Below are positions 15,149 through 24,379 of a stretch of DNA of 63,624 nucleotides, in pieces. The DNA is from Hyphococcus sp. (GTDB taxonomy: Bacteria; Pseudomonadota; Alphaproteobacteria; Caulobacterales; Parvularculaceae). Position numbers and translations under genes: made by a program. The stretch lies in assembly GCA_021776395.1 (NCBI GenBank), contig JAJFFZ010000058.1:1-63624 (forward strand), given 5' to 3'. The first letter of the stretch is position 1; each line of letters opens with the position of its first letter. The notes beneath the pieces were generated by a model. The model did no database searches, was not told where the DNA came from, and was given only the letters and a program-made list of their open reading frames with translations.

Positions 15149-17311
15149 ATGACAAAATCTGGCGATCATAGCGATGATGGCGGGCTGCCGGCTCGGATGG
15201 GGCCGGCTCGCGAGGAGCCCCCGCTTGAGCGCCCGGCCCGTAAGGGGCTGGCCGCGACGCTGTTGGCTGACTTTATGCGCGGCGCACGGGCGCTATCGGG
15301 GGATGCCGCGCGATTGTTCCGGCGCAAACCCAAACCCGCCGCCGCTACTGGGCCTTATGCGGAAACCGTCAAATATGAGCGCGAACCGGGCGATGGCCGG
15401 GCGTGGCGCGATTTGTGGTGGAGCTTTGCGGCGGCGGCAACCTCGCTCGGGTTCTTCGGGGCGATTGCCGGGTTGTGGCTGGCGTTTATCATCATGGCGC
15501 CGCGCATTCCCGGCGGCGCGGATATGTGGAACGTCAACCGCCAGTCGGCGATTATCGTCCTGGACCGCAATGGCGAGGAGATCGCCGCGCGCGGCGCACG
15601 CTATGGCGAACAGGTAGAGCCGGAAGAATTGCCTCCCTATTTCATCCAGGCTATTCTGTCTACGGAGGACCGCCGGTTCTTTGAACATGGCGGCGTTGAT
15701 CTGCGCGGCACATTGCGTGCGGCGATGGCCAACGCCAAATCCGGCAGCGTCGTCCAGGGCGGCTCGACTATCACCCAGCAGCTCGCCAAAAACTTATTCC
15801 TGTCGCCGGCGCAAACTTACGAGCGCAAAATCCGCGAGGCGCAACTGGCCATGTGGCTTGAGGGCCATTACACCAAAAACCAAATCCTGTCGTATTATAT
15901 CAACCGGATTTATCTTGGCGCTGGAACTTACGGCGTTGAATCCGCGGCGCAGACTTATTTCGCCAAATCGGCGCGCGACATAAGCCTGGCGGAGGCGGCG
16001 ATGCTGGCGGGCCTGCCCAAGGCGCCCTCGACCTATGCGCCGACGCAAAACCTTAAAGGCGCGCAGCGGCGCGCTTCTGAAGTGCTCGACAACCTTTTGG
16101 AGACCGGCGCAATCACGCCGTTCGATGCGCGCGCGGCGCGCCAGAACCCGGCCGAGGTGATTAATCAGAACACGGACAGTGACCTTGGCTACTTCTTTGA
16201 CTATGCAGCCGCGAAAGCCAAAGCGCTGGCGGTCAACATCGTCGGCGACATCGTGGTGACGACAACCATCGACCAGAAACTGCAACGCGACGCCGAAACG
16301 GCGGTCGCCGCCGGGCTGACGGTTGAAAACCGGCTCAAAGGCGCCGACCAGGCAGCGCTTATCGCCTATGACGCCGACGGCGCGCTGCGCGCCATGGTTG
16401 GCGGGCGGTCCTACAAAGAAAGCCAGTTCAATCGCGCCGTGCAAGCCAAACGCCAGCCCGGTTCGGCGTTTAAACCGTTCGTCTACGCCGCCGCCATGGA
16501 AGCCGGGCTGACGCCGCAATCGCGGTTTATCGACCAGCCGGTAACCTATGACGGCTGGTCGCCGACCAATTACACCGACGGCTATATCGGTCCGGTGCGC
16601 CTGACCGAGGCGATGGCGAAATCGATTAACACCGTCGCCGCGCAAGTCTCCGAGCAGGTCGGCCCGTCAAAAGTTGCAGCCCTCGCCATGCGCTTTGGCA
16701 TTCCCGATGTCTCGTCCTATCGCGCGATTGCGCTCGGCGCGGTTGACCTGACGCTTGAAGACCTCACCGGCGCTTATCTCCCCTTCGCACGCAACGGGCT
16801 GAAGCCGACGCCTTATGCGATTGCGAAAATTGAAACCCTTGATGGCGTCGTGATCTATGAACACCGTAGTCCCAAACCTGCGCGCGTGATGTCCAAACGC
16901 TCGGCTAAATATATGAACCACCTGCTCTATCAGGTGATGCATTCCGGCACCGGCCGGCGCGCCAGTCTCGGGCGGCGCAACGCCGCCGGCAAGACCGGCA
17001 CCACCAATGATTGGCGCGACGCCTGGTTTGTCGGCTACACGCCGCAAATCACCGCCGGCGTCTGGGTCGGCAATGACGACTACCGGCCGATGGACAAAGT
17101 CACCGGCGGCGCGATCCCGGCGGAAATCTGGAAACGGTTTATGATCTCTTCGCATCAAGGGCTGCGGTTGGCCAAGATTGACGGCGCATACCCGGCGGTC
17201 TCTTACGCCTCTGAGCCGACGCTGCTTACTTTCTACACCGATGTTTCCGACGGCTTCACCCGCGTCCGCCGCGACGGCAACGAGCGCCGCACGAGGCGAC
17301 GCCGACGGTAG
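15149..17311 (+). CDS. Penicillin-binding protein 1A-type bifunctional peptidoglycan synthase
   Basis: 720 residues. A Pro/Arg-rich cytoplasmic part is followed by one membrane anchor (about 90-116). The GT51 transglycosylase follows, with EDRRFFEHGG (catalytic Glu173) and GGSTITQQLAKN near 205. The transpeptidase has all three motifs: S439-A-F-K442, S492-I-N494 and K615-T-G617. It polymerises and cross-links peptidoglycan at the outer face of the inner membrane. The C-terminus is short and Arg-rich with no OB-like extension visible. It stands alone and converges with the hybrid histidine kinase gene. Confidence 0.95.
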   Translation: MTKSGDHSDDGGLPARMGPAREEPPLERPARKGLAATLLADFMRGARALSGDAARLFRRKPKPAAATGPYAETVKYEREPGDGRAWRDLWWSFAAAATSLGFFGAIAGLWLAFIIMAPRIPGGADMWNVNRQSAIIVLDRNGEEIAARGARYGEQVEPEELPPYFIQAILSTEDRRFFEHGGVDLRGTLRAAMANAKSGSVVQGGSTITQQLAKNLFLSPAQTYERKIREAQLAMWLEGHYTKNQILSYYINRIYLGAGTYGVESAAQTYFAKSARDISLAEAAMLAGLPKAPSTYAPTQNLKGAQRRASEVLDNLLETGAITPFDARAARQNPAEVINQNTDSDLGYFFDYAAAKAKALAVNIVGDIVVTTTIDQKLQRDAETAVAAGLTVENRLKGADQAALIAYDADGALRAMVGGRSYKESQFNRAVQAKRQPGSAFKPFVYAAAMEAGLTPQSRFIDQPVTYDGWSPTNYTDGYIGPVRLTEAMAKSINTVAAQVSEQVGPSKVAALAMRFGIPDVSSYRAIALGAVDLTLEDLTGAYLPFARNGLKPTPYAIAKIETLDGVVIYEHRSPKPARVMSKRSAKYMNHLLYQVMHSGTGRRASLGRRNAAGKTGTTNDWRDAWFVGYTPQITAGVWVGNDDYRPMDKVTGGAIPAEIWKRFMISSHQGLRLAKIDGAYPAVSYASEPTLLTFYTDVSDGFTRVRRDGNERRTRRRRR

Positions 17312-17323
17312 GGCTGCTTCGCC

Positions 17324-19087
17324 TTAAGCAGCGGCATATTTTTTTGAGCCTTTGCCCGCTAACACGATCCGCAAGGCGTCGCGCAGCTTGTCCGCCGATA
17401 TCGGTTTTAGCAAAAATTCATCAAACCCGACTGCCAGCAGCACCTCGCGCTCACCGCTCATGGCGTCCGCCGTGCAGGCGACAATCGGTGTCGCGCCGAC
17501 AGGCGCGGCCATGGCGCGAATTTTTGCCGTCGCTTCCACCCCGTCCATCACCGGCATATGTTTGTCCATCAAGACCGCATCGAATTTTTGCTGCTTCATG
17601 AGTTCGAGACATTCGCCGCCATGTTCTGCGGTTGTCGTTTCCACACCCAGGCTCAATAACAGCTTCTCGGCGACCACACGGCTGACGATATTGTCTTCAA
17701 CAATAAGGACGCGCAGTCCGGTTAACGCCGCGACCGCATTTTCAATGCTCGCTTCGACTGGCGCTGGTGCGGCGACTTCAATCGGCACGGTGAGATAGAA
17801 CGTCGTTCCCTTGCCCATTTCGCTTTCATAATGGACTGTGCCGTTCATTGAACTCGCCAGCCTTTGACACAGAGCGAGCCCCAACCCGACGCCGTCATGG
17901 CTTCGCGACATTCCCAATTCGGCCTGCTCAAAGGGATTGAAAATCCGCTCGCCGGCGCCGTCCGGTATGCCGGGGCCAGTGTCTTTGACGGTGATTTGCA
18001 AGTTTGTGCTGTCATCACCCTTAACGATAACGTTCGCAGAAATCCCAACGCTCCCGGTTTGGGTATATTTAACTGCATTAGAGACAATCTTGGTGACAAT
18101 CTGACGGATACGGAGCGCATCGCCGATAAAATTTTGCGACGCGCCATCGTCAACTGCGAAGCCTAAAATTAGCCCCTTTTCTTCAGCCGGCAAACGCCAG
18201 GCGCTTGCGACACCACTAAGCAGGCCATGAAGAGCAAACGTCTCCGATTTTATCTCAACCTTGTCAGCATCGATATTGAGCATATCCATGATGTCGTTCA
18301 AAATGTTCAACAGCGACCGTCCCGAGCCCTCAATAGCATTCATCAACCGCGCCTGCTCGTCATCGAGCGAAGTCTTTTGCATCACCTCGGTCAGGCCGAG
18401 CACGCCGTTTAGCGGCGTGCGCAACTCATGGCTCATCGCGGCGAGGAATTGCGCTTTGGCGGCCTCTGCCTCCCGCGCGCGGCTAACGCTAGCTTCCAGA
18501 AGGCCAAAGGCGCGGAAAATATTGGCGCTGAATACTGTGGATATGACCGTCACCGTGACGACGACGAAGCCGGCTTGCATCGCCCTTTGCAGATCGCGCA
18601 CTGGATCGCTGACCACGCCCGCAACTTCATGGGCGGCGCTACAATAATAAAGCACGCCAATCGCCCCGAGCATCACGACCCCTGTCGCAAAGGAAACGCG
18701 CGGGCCAGAGATAAACCCGGTCAACATTGGCGCCATGATCAATACTGGAAGCAATGCTGTATTAATGCCGGCATGGTCCGGCAGAGCCGCGGCGAACACG
18801 GCGGCGCAAGCAAGCACCATTATGTATAGGCCGTATACGGCGAAGTTTTTATAATACCGGTGACTATGAATAGCCGCCAGTAGAGCCAGCATTAGCGTCG
18901 CGGCGATCATATGGTTGCCGGTCCAGCGGCCATAACTAAAGCTCAAGCTGACCATATTCATGGCCGTAATCAACACCATCAGCCAGCCGAACCAAACAAA
19001 GGCGCGCGCGCGCACCACATCCTTCGCCTTGCCGCGCGGGTCAATCCTCAAAAAAGCTTCGTATGCGACAAAAGCAGCCCGCAGCAA
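17324..19087 (-). CDS. Hybrid sensor histidine kinase with receiver domain
   Basis: 587 residues, apparently starting at TTG preceded by GGAGGGG. About five membrane segments lie in the first 200 residues with no large periplasmic domain. HisKA follows with SHELRTPLNG (His220), HATPase with the N box VSNAVKYT and DTGPGIP, GVGLGLALC, and a C-terminal receiver with D508 in VLMDKHMPVMDG. The signal sensed is unknown. No response regulator lies adjacent, so phosphotransfer probably goes through the fused receiver. Confidence 0.92.
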   Translation of the reverse strand: MLRAAFVAYEAFLRIDPRGKAKDVVRARAFVWFGWLMVLITAMNMVSLSFSYGRWTGNHMIAATLMLALLAAIHSHRYYKNFAVYGLYIMVLACAAVFAAALPDHAGINTALLPVLIMAPMLTGFISGPRVSFATGVVMLGAIGVLYYCSAAHEVAGVVSDPVRDLQRAMQAGFVVVTVTVISTVFSANIFRAFGLLEASVSRAREAEAAKAQFLAAMSHELRTPLNGVLGLTEVMQKTSLDDEQARLMNAIEGSGRSLLNILNDIMDMLNIDADKVEIKSETFALHGLLSGVASAWRLPAEEKGLILGFAVDDGASQNFIGDALRIRQIVTKIVSNAVKYTQTGSVGISANVIVKGDDSTNLQITVKDTGPGIPDGAGERIFNPFEQAELGMSRSHDGVGLGLALCQRLASSMNGTVHYESEMGKGTTFYLTVPIEVAAPAPVEASIENAVAALTGLRVLIVEDNIVSRVVAEKLLLSLGVETTTAEHGGECLELMKQQKFDAVLMDKHMPVMDGVEATAKIRAMAAPVGATPIVACTADAMSGEREVLLAVGFDEFLLKPISADKLRDALRIVLAGKGSKKYAAA

Positions 19088-19270
19088 GACAGCCCCTCCA
19101 ACTCACCAATTTCAGGTGTTCTATCGTTAACAATTGCGCAAATAGCTTAAAAATACGCCAAGTTCGAGCTGTGAAAGCCAGCTATCGGCGTCAACTTCAG
19201 TTTACGGATGCTCTGAAAAGCACGCCGCGCCAAGCCGCGCGCCAGATCCTAATTCTGGCGTGCACAAGGG

Positions 19271-19879
19271 CTATTCCTTAATCTTATGCGCCAGAGCCTC
19301 AATTCTGATTGTCACATCCGTGCCGACGAAGTTGGCTGCGGTTTCCATGCCCCAGTCGAGGCGGTTTAGCGCGCCGGTGATGGAAAACCCCGCCGCTTGT
19401 TTTTTTGCCGCACGGTCGACGCCAATCTTGTTGAGCGTGACATCGAGTGTGAGTGGTTTGGAGACGCCAAGCAGGGTTAAGTCGCCAGTGACGCGGGCGT
19501 GATTTTCACCGTCAAGCGCAACCGATGTTGACTTGAAGCTCATGGTCGCAAATTTCTCGGCGTTAAACCAAAATGCCCCGAGCACGGCCGCATCGCGGCT
19601 GGCGTCGCCGCTGGCGAGGCTGGCGACGTCGATGTCGACCTCGACGCTGCTGTTTTCGGGCGCGTGGCTGTCGAGGCTGATGATGCCGCTGACGCCGGTA
19701 AAGGTTCCGATCGTGTCGGCGAAACCGAACCGCAGCACCGAAAACTGCACATGGGTGTGGCTGGCGTCGATTTCATAACGGTCCGCCGCAAGCGCCGTGC
19801 TGGCTGGCGCACAGGCGACGACGAGGATGCCGGCGGCGGAAAAGATGGCTATAATTCTGGCTCTCGGCAGGGGCGGCAT
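19271..19879 (-). CDS. YceI family periplasmic protein
   Basis: 202 residues from MPPLPRARIIAIF, with GAGGAG upstream. A signal peptide with a Cys (VVACAPASTALA) precedes the mature start near ADRYEIDASHTHVQF, the diagnostic YceI opening. The fold is a lipocalin-like barrel that binds long polyisoprenoid or fatty chains. It is divergent from a padR gene, and the space between holds a perfect inverted repeat, so PadR control of yceI is likely. Confidence 0.92.
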   Translation of the reverse strand: MPPLPRARIIAIFSAAGILVVACAPASTALAADRYEIDASHTHVQFSVLRFGFADTIGTFTGVSGIISLDSHAPENSSVEVDIDVASLASGDASRDAAVLGAFWFNAEKFATMSFKSTSVALDGENHARVTGDLTLLGVSKPLTLDVTLNKIGVDRAAKKQAAGFSITGALNRLDWGMETAANFVGTDVTIRIEALAHKIKE

Positions 19880-19898
19880 TGACGTCTCCTCAATTTGT

Positions 19899-19911
19899 AC
19901 TACAATGTAGT
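19899..19911. promoter_or_regulatory. Operator-like perfect inverted repeat ACTACAATGTAGT
   Basis: A 13-bp dyad (ACTACA-A-TGTAGT) in the short divergent space between yceI and padR. TACA...TGTA half-sites are typical of winged-helix repressors of the PadR or BlaI type. It probably serves as operator for both genes. Confidence 0.6.
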
Positions 19912-19931
19912 TGATATATCGGAAGCCAATC

Positions 19932-20294
19932 ATGCGCAAGTCAAAAAGCGGGCCGAAAAATTTGGGCGAGTTTGAAATTCTCGTTCTCGCCGCTCTGGTT
20001 CGTCTGGGGACGGATGCTTATGGCGTTACCATCCGCCGCGAGATAGAACAGCGCACTGACCGTACGGTGTCGGTTGGCGCGCTCTATTCAACGCTCTCCC
20101 GGCTTGAAGAAAAGGGTTATGTCGGCTCACGCATTGGCGAGGCCACCGCCGAACGCGGTGGCCGCGCAAAACGCCATTATGAGATTAAGGCTGAGGGGCA
20201 AGCGCAACTTCAACGATCCGTGACAGCTTTGGGCGCCATGCTGAAAGGGGTTTCTCCATGGCTGGAGACATTAAACCGCCTCACAACGCGTTAG
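19932..20294 (+). CDS. PadR family transcriptional regulator
   Basis: 120 residues from MRKSKSGPKNLGEFEILV. The winged helix LGEFEILVLAALVRLG...YGVTIRREIEQRT, then SVGALYSTLSRLEEKGYV, is the PadR signature, followed by RRHYEIKAEG-like wing and a dimerisation helix. It overlaps the next gene (membrane protein) by about 37 bp. This class of PadR protein is often coupled to a membrane protein with a permease-prefix domain, as here. Confidence 0.93.
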   Translation: MRKSKSGPKNLGEFEILVLAALVRLGTDAYGVTIRREIEQRTDRTVSVGALYSTLSRLEEKGYVGSRIGEATAERGGRAKRHYEIKAEGQAQLQRSVTALGAMLKGVSPWLETLNRLTTR

Positions 20295-20899
20295 CCCCGC
20301 CGCAGCTGGCGCGTGCGCTAATCGTCATCATGGCCAGCGCGCCTGAGCGCGCAGCGCTGATCGGCGATATGGAAGAAGAATTCGCCCAGCAGAGCCAACG
20401 CTCTCCGCATCGCGCCCGCGCCTGGTATTGGCGGCAAACGGTGATGTCGGCGCCCTATCTTGCGCTCAAACGTCTGCGGTCGGAACAAACACGCCGCCTC
20501 GGCGTCGCCCTGGCCGCAACGCTTGGCGCATTTTTGTTGATCCATTATTGGGACATCTTCATTGCGCGCGGCGCGGCGCGCGGTTTTGCGGCGGCAACGG
20601 GGGCGCAAACTTTTTTCCTGACGCGCAGCCTTTATCTTCTCGTGCAAATGACCGGCGTCGGCGTCGCCGGCGGCGCTATTGCCGCGCTTACCTTCCGGGA
20701 GCGGGACAGTTTGGCCCGCAATACGCTTCGCCGTCTTGCGCCGGCGGGAGCCATTATCCTTTCGCCAACGCTTTTTGCGATGATCGTGCCAGCCGATCAC
20801 TATGATCTGTCTTTCCGGTTGCTCCAGCTCGCCCTTTCGGTTCCGGCGTTGTTTATCGGCGCCCGGATTGCGATATGGTTGCGAGAGCGATATCGCTAA
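20258..20899 (+). CDS. Membrane protein with permease-prefix-like domain, coupled to PadR
   Basis: 213 residues. The N-terminal cytoplasmic part (PPQLARALIVIMASAPERAALIGDMEEEF, read as two motifs: LARALI and LIGDMEEEF) resembles the prefix domain found in PadR-linked permeases, followed by about four membrane segments. No transporter domain follows, so it is a stand-alone version. It overlaps the padR reading frame, suggesting coupled translation. Function unknown. Confidence 0.7.
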   Translation: MAGDIKPPHNALAPPQLARALIVIMASAPERAALIGDMEEEFAQQSQRSPHRARAWYWRQTVMSAPYLALKRLRSEQTRRLGVALAATLGAFLLIHYWDIFIARGAARGFAAATGAQTFFLTRSLYLLVQMTGVGVAGGAIAALTFRERDSLARNTLRRLAPAGAIILSPTLFAMIVPADHYDLSFRLLQLALSVPALFIGARIAIWLRERYR

Positions 20900-20909
20900 C
20901 AGGCTGGGG

Positions 20910-22685
20910 TCAGTCCGCCCGGAACAGTTTCATGAAATCGCCGAAGGCGGTGATATCCCCGAGACCGCCGGGAAACTTGATGGCGCCGGTTGCAATGGCG
21001 ACGCCGGCGCGGCGCTGACCGAGAAGAAGGTCTATCCACACAAGGCTGGTGGTTTCCACCACGAAGTCGGGATTGTCCGCCGGCGCCGGCGTAACGATGG
21101 CGACGCCGCGTCGAATTTCGATGGTGAACACCTCGCCTGTATCGGTGAAACGAAATTCAACCCTGCGCTCCACATCCAGCGCCTCTTGCGCATTCAGATT
21201 AACCGGTAGCGACGCCATAAAATTCCCAACCGGGACGGCGCGCGTAAACGCGATGCTGCGCTCGTCGGGAATTTCTTTAATTGTAAGGTTTCCGCGCAGC
21301 TCATGGGCCTGGGTGAGAAGATAGTTGCGGCCATTGGGCGAGATGCTCTGATAACCCATCGCCGCCAGCGCATCGGCTTTGAGCGCGCGGGCGCGGTTCG
21401 CCTCCTCGTCCGCATCCATCGCCAAGGTTGCAAGCTCTGCGGCGAGCGCAAACTTGTCCGCGGCCAACGCCCCAGCGGCGGCATCCGCCAGCGTCGTCTC
21501 ATCACGCGCCATCTTCGCCATCGCGCCCGCGCGCGCGGCTCTTGTTGGCGGGTTCAGCGCCGCGCCATCGCCATTAAACCAGCCGAGATATCCATCATAA
21601 ATCGCCCGCACCGACCAGCGCACCGTGCCGTAATATTCCTGCAGATAGGGATGATTTTTAAGATGCGGCGGCAATTCGACAAACTCCACAAGCGCACCAG
21701 GGTCCATCCCCATATTCATGCCGCGCACAGTTTGATCGTGTACGAAGCGAATGCCGTCGGCATAGGCGGTGAGCAAATCGCTGATTGTCTCGCGGCCGGA
21801 GACCGGCCTGGTATGGCTCGGCACAAGATGTTCCGCGCCAAGCGCCCGCATCGCATCCAGGCTCTGCGCCCATTTCACGACATCTCGATAACTTGTGCCG
21901 CGGATGGTGTAGAGATTAGGGAACGCCTTGTAGATATTATCGCCCGGCATCAGTACGTTTTCATCGGGCAGGTAAACATAAGTATGATCGTCGGTCTCGC
22001 CCGGCGCGTTCTGCAAAATGACTTTGCGCCCGCAAATCTCCGTCTCCAGACGATCACTGTAAGTGATCGTCGGCGGCAGATAGCCGATTGAACCGCCATT
22101 CGGCCCGGTAACGCCTAGCCCCGGGCCGAGCCCGGCATTGATAAAGCCATTATCGCCGGCATCAAGATAGGTCCCGAACATCCGCGCCGAACGCCGCGAC
22201 AAAATCGGCCGGATAATATTGACCGCCTTGTCAACTTCGCCCGCGGTCGTCTCATGGGCGTAAATATCGATATCGCGACCGTTTTTCACAGCACCCGCCG
22301 CAAACACATCCGCGCCGAACACATGGTCGGCATGGTTATGGGTGTAGATTATCGCTGCAATCGGTAAATCTGTGAGCTGATTAAATTCAGCGGAGATCGC
22401 TTGCGCAATTTCGCGGCTCTCGGTGGTGTCGATAATAAATGCGCAAGTCTGTCCTTTGACCAATATGGAATTTCCAAGCCCGAAACCGATCGCGACAGTG
22501 ATGCTGTCGGTCACCGCCACAACATCGCGGCGCAGCTCGTTGGAGTGACCTTCTAGGCCCTTAGCGGCGGCGCCTGATGAAGGCGGTGCGGCCGGCGCCG
22601 GCGCGGCGCGTTCCCCCTCGCCCTCCCTTCCGCATGCGGCAACCGTCAATATCGCAAGTGCGATAATTCCGTTGCGATTTATCAT
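20910..22685 (-). CDS. Alkyl sulfatase, MBL fold (SdsA1/BDS1 family)
   Basis: 591 residues with a lipobox-like signal (LTVAACG). The metallo-beta-lactamase motif is THNHADHVFG near residue 130, followed by the family-specific regions APGETDDHTYVYLP and MPGDNIYKAFPNLYTIRG and HLVPSHTRPVSG. The C-terminal third contains a dimerisation part and an SCP2-like domain (VNLNAQEALDVERRVEFRF). These enzymes hydrolyse primary or secondary alkyl sulfates such as SDS. Start supported by GAGGAGG. It is convergent with the PadR-linked membrane protein gene. Confidence 0.93.
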   Translation of the reverse strand: MINRNGIIALAILTVAACGREGEGERAAPAPAAPPSSGAAAKGLEGHSNELRRDVVAVTDSITVAIGFGLGNSILVKGQTCAFIIDTTESREIAQAISAEFNQLTDLPIAAIIYTHNHADHVFGADVFAAGAVKNGRDIDIYAHETTAGEVDKAVNIIRPILSRRSARMFGTYLDAGDNGFINAGLGPGLGVTGPNGGSIGYLPPTITYSDRLETEICGRKVILQNAPGETDDHTYVYLPDENVLMPGDNIYKAFPNLYTIRGTSYRDVVKWAQSLDAMRALGAEHLVPSHTRPVSGRETISDLLTAYADGIRFVHDQTVRGMNMGMDPGALVEFVELPPHLKNHPYLQEYYGTVRWSVRAIYDGYLGWFNGDGAALNPPTRAARAGAMAKMARDETTLADAAAGALAADKFALAAELATLAMDADEEANRARALKADALAAMGYQSISPNGRNYLLTQAHELRGNLTIKEIPDERSIAFTRAVPVGNFMASLPVNLNAQEALDVERRVEFRFTDTGEVFTIEIRRGVAIVTPAPADNPDFVVETTSLVWIDLLLGQRRAGVAIATGAIKFPGGLGDITAFGDFMKLFRAD

Positions 22686-22947
22686 GAGCGCGCCTCCTCG
22701 GTGTTAGGCAAACAACGTCCCGCAGATCGCGGCCCAACGTCAATCGATTTGCGCAGCCGCGCAGGCCAGGCGCAAGCAATACCGGTTAAAAGCTAGCGCG
22801 CAGATGCGCTTTACTGTGGCCGGTGCAGCAGACTCGCAACCTCGCCATAACGCACTGCAAGGCCGGCCCAGTCGTGTTGACGCACGCCATACTCTCGGTT
22901 TTGTGACCGGCTGGTTTGGCTCGCCGTCTTGACGCTCCGGCATTTAG

Positions 22948-22959
22948 GTGTAGATACAC
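22948..22959. promoter_or_regulatory. MarR operator copy 1, GTGTAGATACAC
   Basis: Perfect inverted repeat GTGTA-GA-TACAC five bases before the marR start codon, where binding would block its own expression. The same dyad with spacer AC occurs before the next gene (23422-23433). Confidence 0.7.
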
Positions 22960-22963
22960 GCCC

Positions 22964-23404
22964 ATGACCAGAACCCGACCCCATATGAGCGATCCCGGTA
23001 ATTGCCTGTGCTTTAATTTGCAGCGCGCCGCACGACTGGCCGCGCGCGCCTATGATGATGCGTTGGCGCCTGCCGGGCTAACATCAGCGCAGTTTTCCGC
23101 GCTCGCGGTTCTCGCCAAGGCCGGCCCGTTGACGACCAGCAGCTTTTCTAAAGCGATGGAGACCGAGCGCACAACATCGACGCGCAACCTTGCGCTTATG
23201 GAAAGCCAGGGCCTCGTTAAACGCAAAGCCGGCGATGATAAACGCGTCCGGCTGATCGATATTACTGCGCGCGGGCGCAAGCGCTTTGAGGCGGCAGCGC
23301 CGTTGTGGCGCGCGGCGCAAAAATCTCTGGCGGCAAAACTTGGTGAGGCGAATGCAGCGGGCGTCCTGAAACGCACGCAAGGTGTGGTCGCGGCTTTAGA
23401 ATAA
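22964..23404 (+). CDS. MarR family transcriptional regulator
   Basis: 146 residues from MTRTRPHMSDPGN. The winged helix LTSAQFSALAVLAKAGPLTTSSFSK, split here as LTSAQFSALAVL and LTTSSFSKAM, with RNLALMESQGLVKRK and the wing DKRVRLIDITARG, is a standard MarR domain; a Cys pair CLCF near the N-terminus could be a redox or metal sensor as in some OhrR/MarR members. A perfect dyad overlaps its promoter region, and the same dyad precedes the membrane protein gene downstream, which is therefore a likely target. Confidence 0.92.
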   Translation: MTRTRPHMSDPGNCLCFNLQRAARLAARAYDDALAPAGLTSAQFSALAVLAKAGPLTTSSFSKAMETERTTSTRNLALMESQGLVKRKAGDDKRVRLIDITARGRKRFEAAAPLWRAAQKSLAAKLGEANAAGVLKRTQGVVAALE

Positions 23405-23421
23405 AAATTTTATCAATATAT

Positions 23422-23433
23422 GTGTAACTACAC
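23422..23433. promoter_or_regulatory. MarR operator copy 2, GTGTAACTACAC
   Basis: Perfect inverted repeat with the same half-sites GTGTA/TACAC and two-base spacer as the site before marR. It lies 16 bp before the start of the membrane protein gene, next to its AAAGGAG ribosome site. Confidence 0.7.
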
Positions 23434-23449
23434 TTAAAGGAGAAAACTG

Positions 23450-24139
23450 ATGACCACACAAACCTACGATGCTGAGAACGCCAATCCAAGGCGCGACCAG
23501 GGCTTCACCACATCCGAACCGGCGCCAGACAACAAACGCAAACTCTCCCGAACGCCTTATGTCTGGGCAATCCTTAGCGTCTGGGGCTACGCCGCTTTCG
23601 CCCTGAGCCAGAACGGCGTCTTTCAAAGCACAGCGGCAACGCCGCCCATCGCCGTCGCCATCGCCGCGCTTGGCCCCGGGCTGGTATTTTTATCTGTATA
23701 CAGTGTTTTAGCGCCATTGCGGCGTTGGGTCGATGGGCTCGATCTTGCGGAAGTCATCGCATTACAGGCCTGGCGCATTTTAGGCTTTACGTTCCTCGCC
23801 TTTTGGGGACTTGGCGAGCTCCCCGCAGTGTTCGCCTTGCCGGCCGGCATTGGCGACATGGCCGTCGGCCTGGCCGCGCCCGCCGTCGCGCTCGCCGTAG
23901 AGCGCCGCAGCAAAGGCTGGCGCATCAGCGCCTATGGGCTGATCGCCGCCGGGAGTTTCGATTTTATCGTCGCCTTCGCAACCGGCATCCTGTCGCGCCA
24001 AGGCGGCGCGCTCGATTTCGACGGCCATGTCGCTTCAAGCCTGCTTGGCGTTGCGCCCTTAAGCCTATTCCCGGCCTTCATCGTCCCGGCGTTTTTTATC
24101 CTGCATATCATCGCGCTGCTCAAACTGCGACGCGCATAA
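23450..24139 (+). CDS. Predicted integral membrane protein under MarR control
   Basis: 229 residues with a 35-residue hydrophilic start and about six membrane segments, e.g. VWAILSVWGYAAFAL, FTFLAFWGLGELPAVFALPA and FPAFIVPAFFILHIIALL. I do not recognise a family with certainty. It is preceded by AAAGGAG and by the MarR-type dyad, and is followed by a GC-rich hairpin. It is probably induced together with marR; the chemical signal is unknown. Confidence 0.75.
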   Translation: MTTQTYDAENANPRRDQGFTTSEPAPDNKRKLSRTPYVWAILSVWGYAAFALSQNGVFQSTAATPPIAVAIAALGPGLVFLSVYSVLAPLRRWVDGLDLAEVIALQAWRILGFTFLAFWGLGELPAVFALPAGIGDMAVGLAAPAVALAVERRSKGWRISAYGLIAAGSFDFIVAFATGILSRQGGALDFDGHVASSLLGVAPLSLFPAFIVPAFFILHIIALLKLRRA

Positions 24140-24149
24140 ATGAAACAAA

Positions 24150-24176
24150 CCCCGGCGGGATGATGTTCCGCCGGGG
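24150..24176 (+). terminator. GC-rich hairpin after the MarR-controlled gene
   Basis: CCCCGGCGGGA and TTCCGCCGGGG pair with one G-T wobble around a short loop, ten bases after the stop codon. There is no T-run, so termination is likely but not certain. Confidence 0.5.
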
Positions 24177-24215
24177 TGCGTAGCGCACCTTATGCATGCG
24201 TTGAATCCCATGCCG

Positions 24216-24325
24216 CCATCCTTCGCGACGGGCCTTTGGCCCTCCTCAGGATGAGGTTTTTAGTATTTTAAACCTATACCTCATCCTGAGGAGCGAACCG
24301 ATAGGTTCGCGTCACGAAGGATAGG
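24216..24325. repeat. Palindromic repeat (family 4), copy 2, long form
   Basis: Ends CCATCCTTCGCGACG and CGTCACGAAGGATAGG with internal CCTCAGGATGAGG / CCTCATCCTGAGG pair around an AT-rich centre. It lies between two convergent genes. The short form is at 8724-8781. Confidence 0.88.
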
Positions 24326-24379
24326 CCGTTTCTTGGGCCATAAAATATCAGCAACGCCGTATGCAAGCCTTCATTCGCT

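Noticed and set aside
15794-16645. A 283-codon minus-strand frame
   Set aside because: Antisense to the PBP1A gene; Arg/Gly-rich, no domain.
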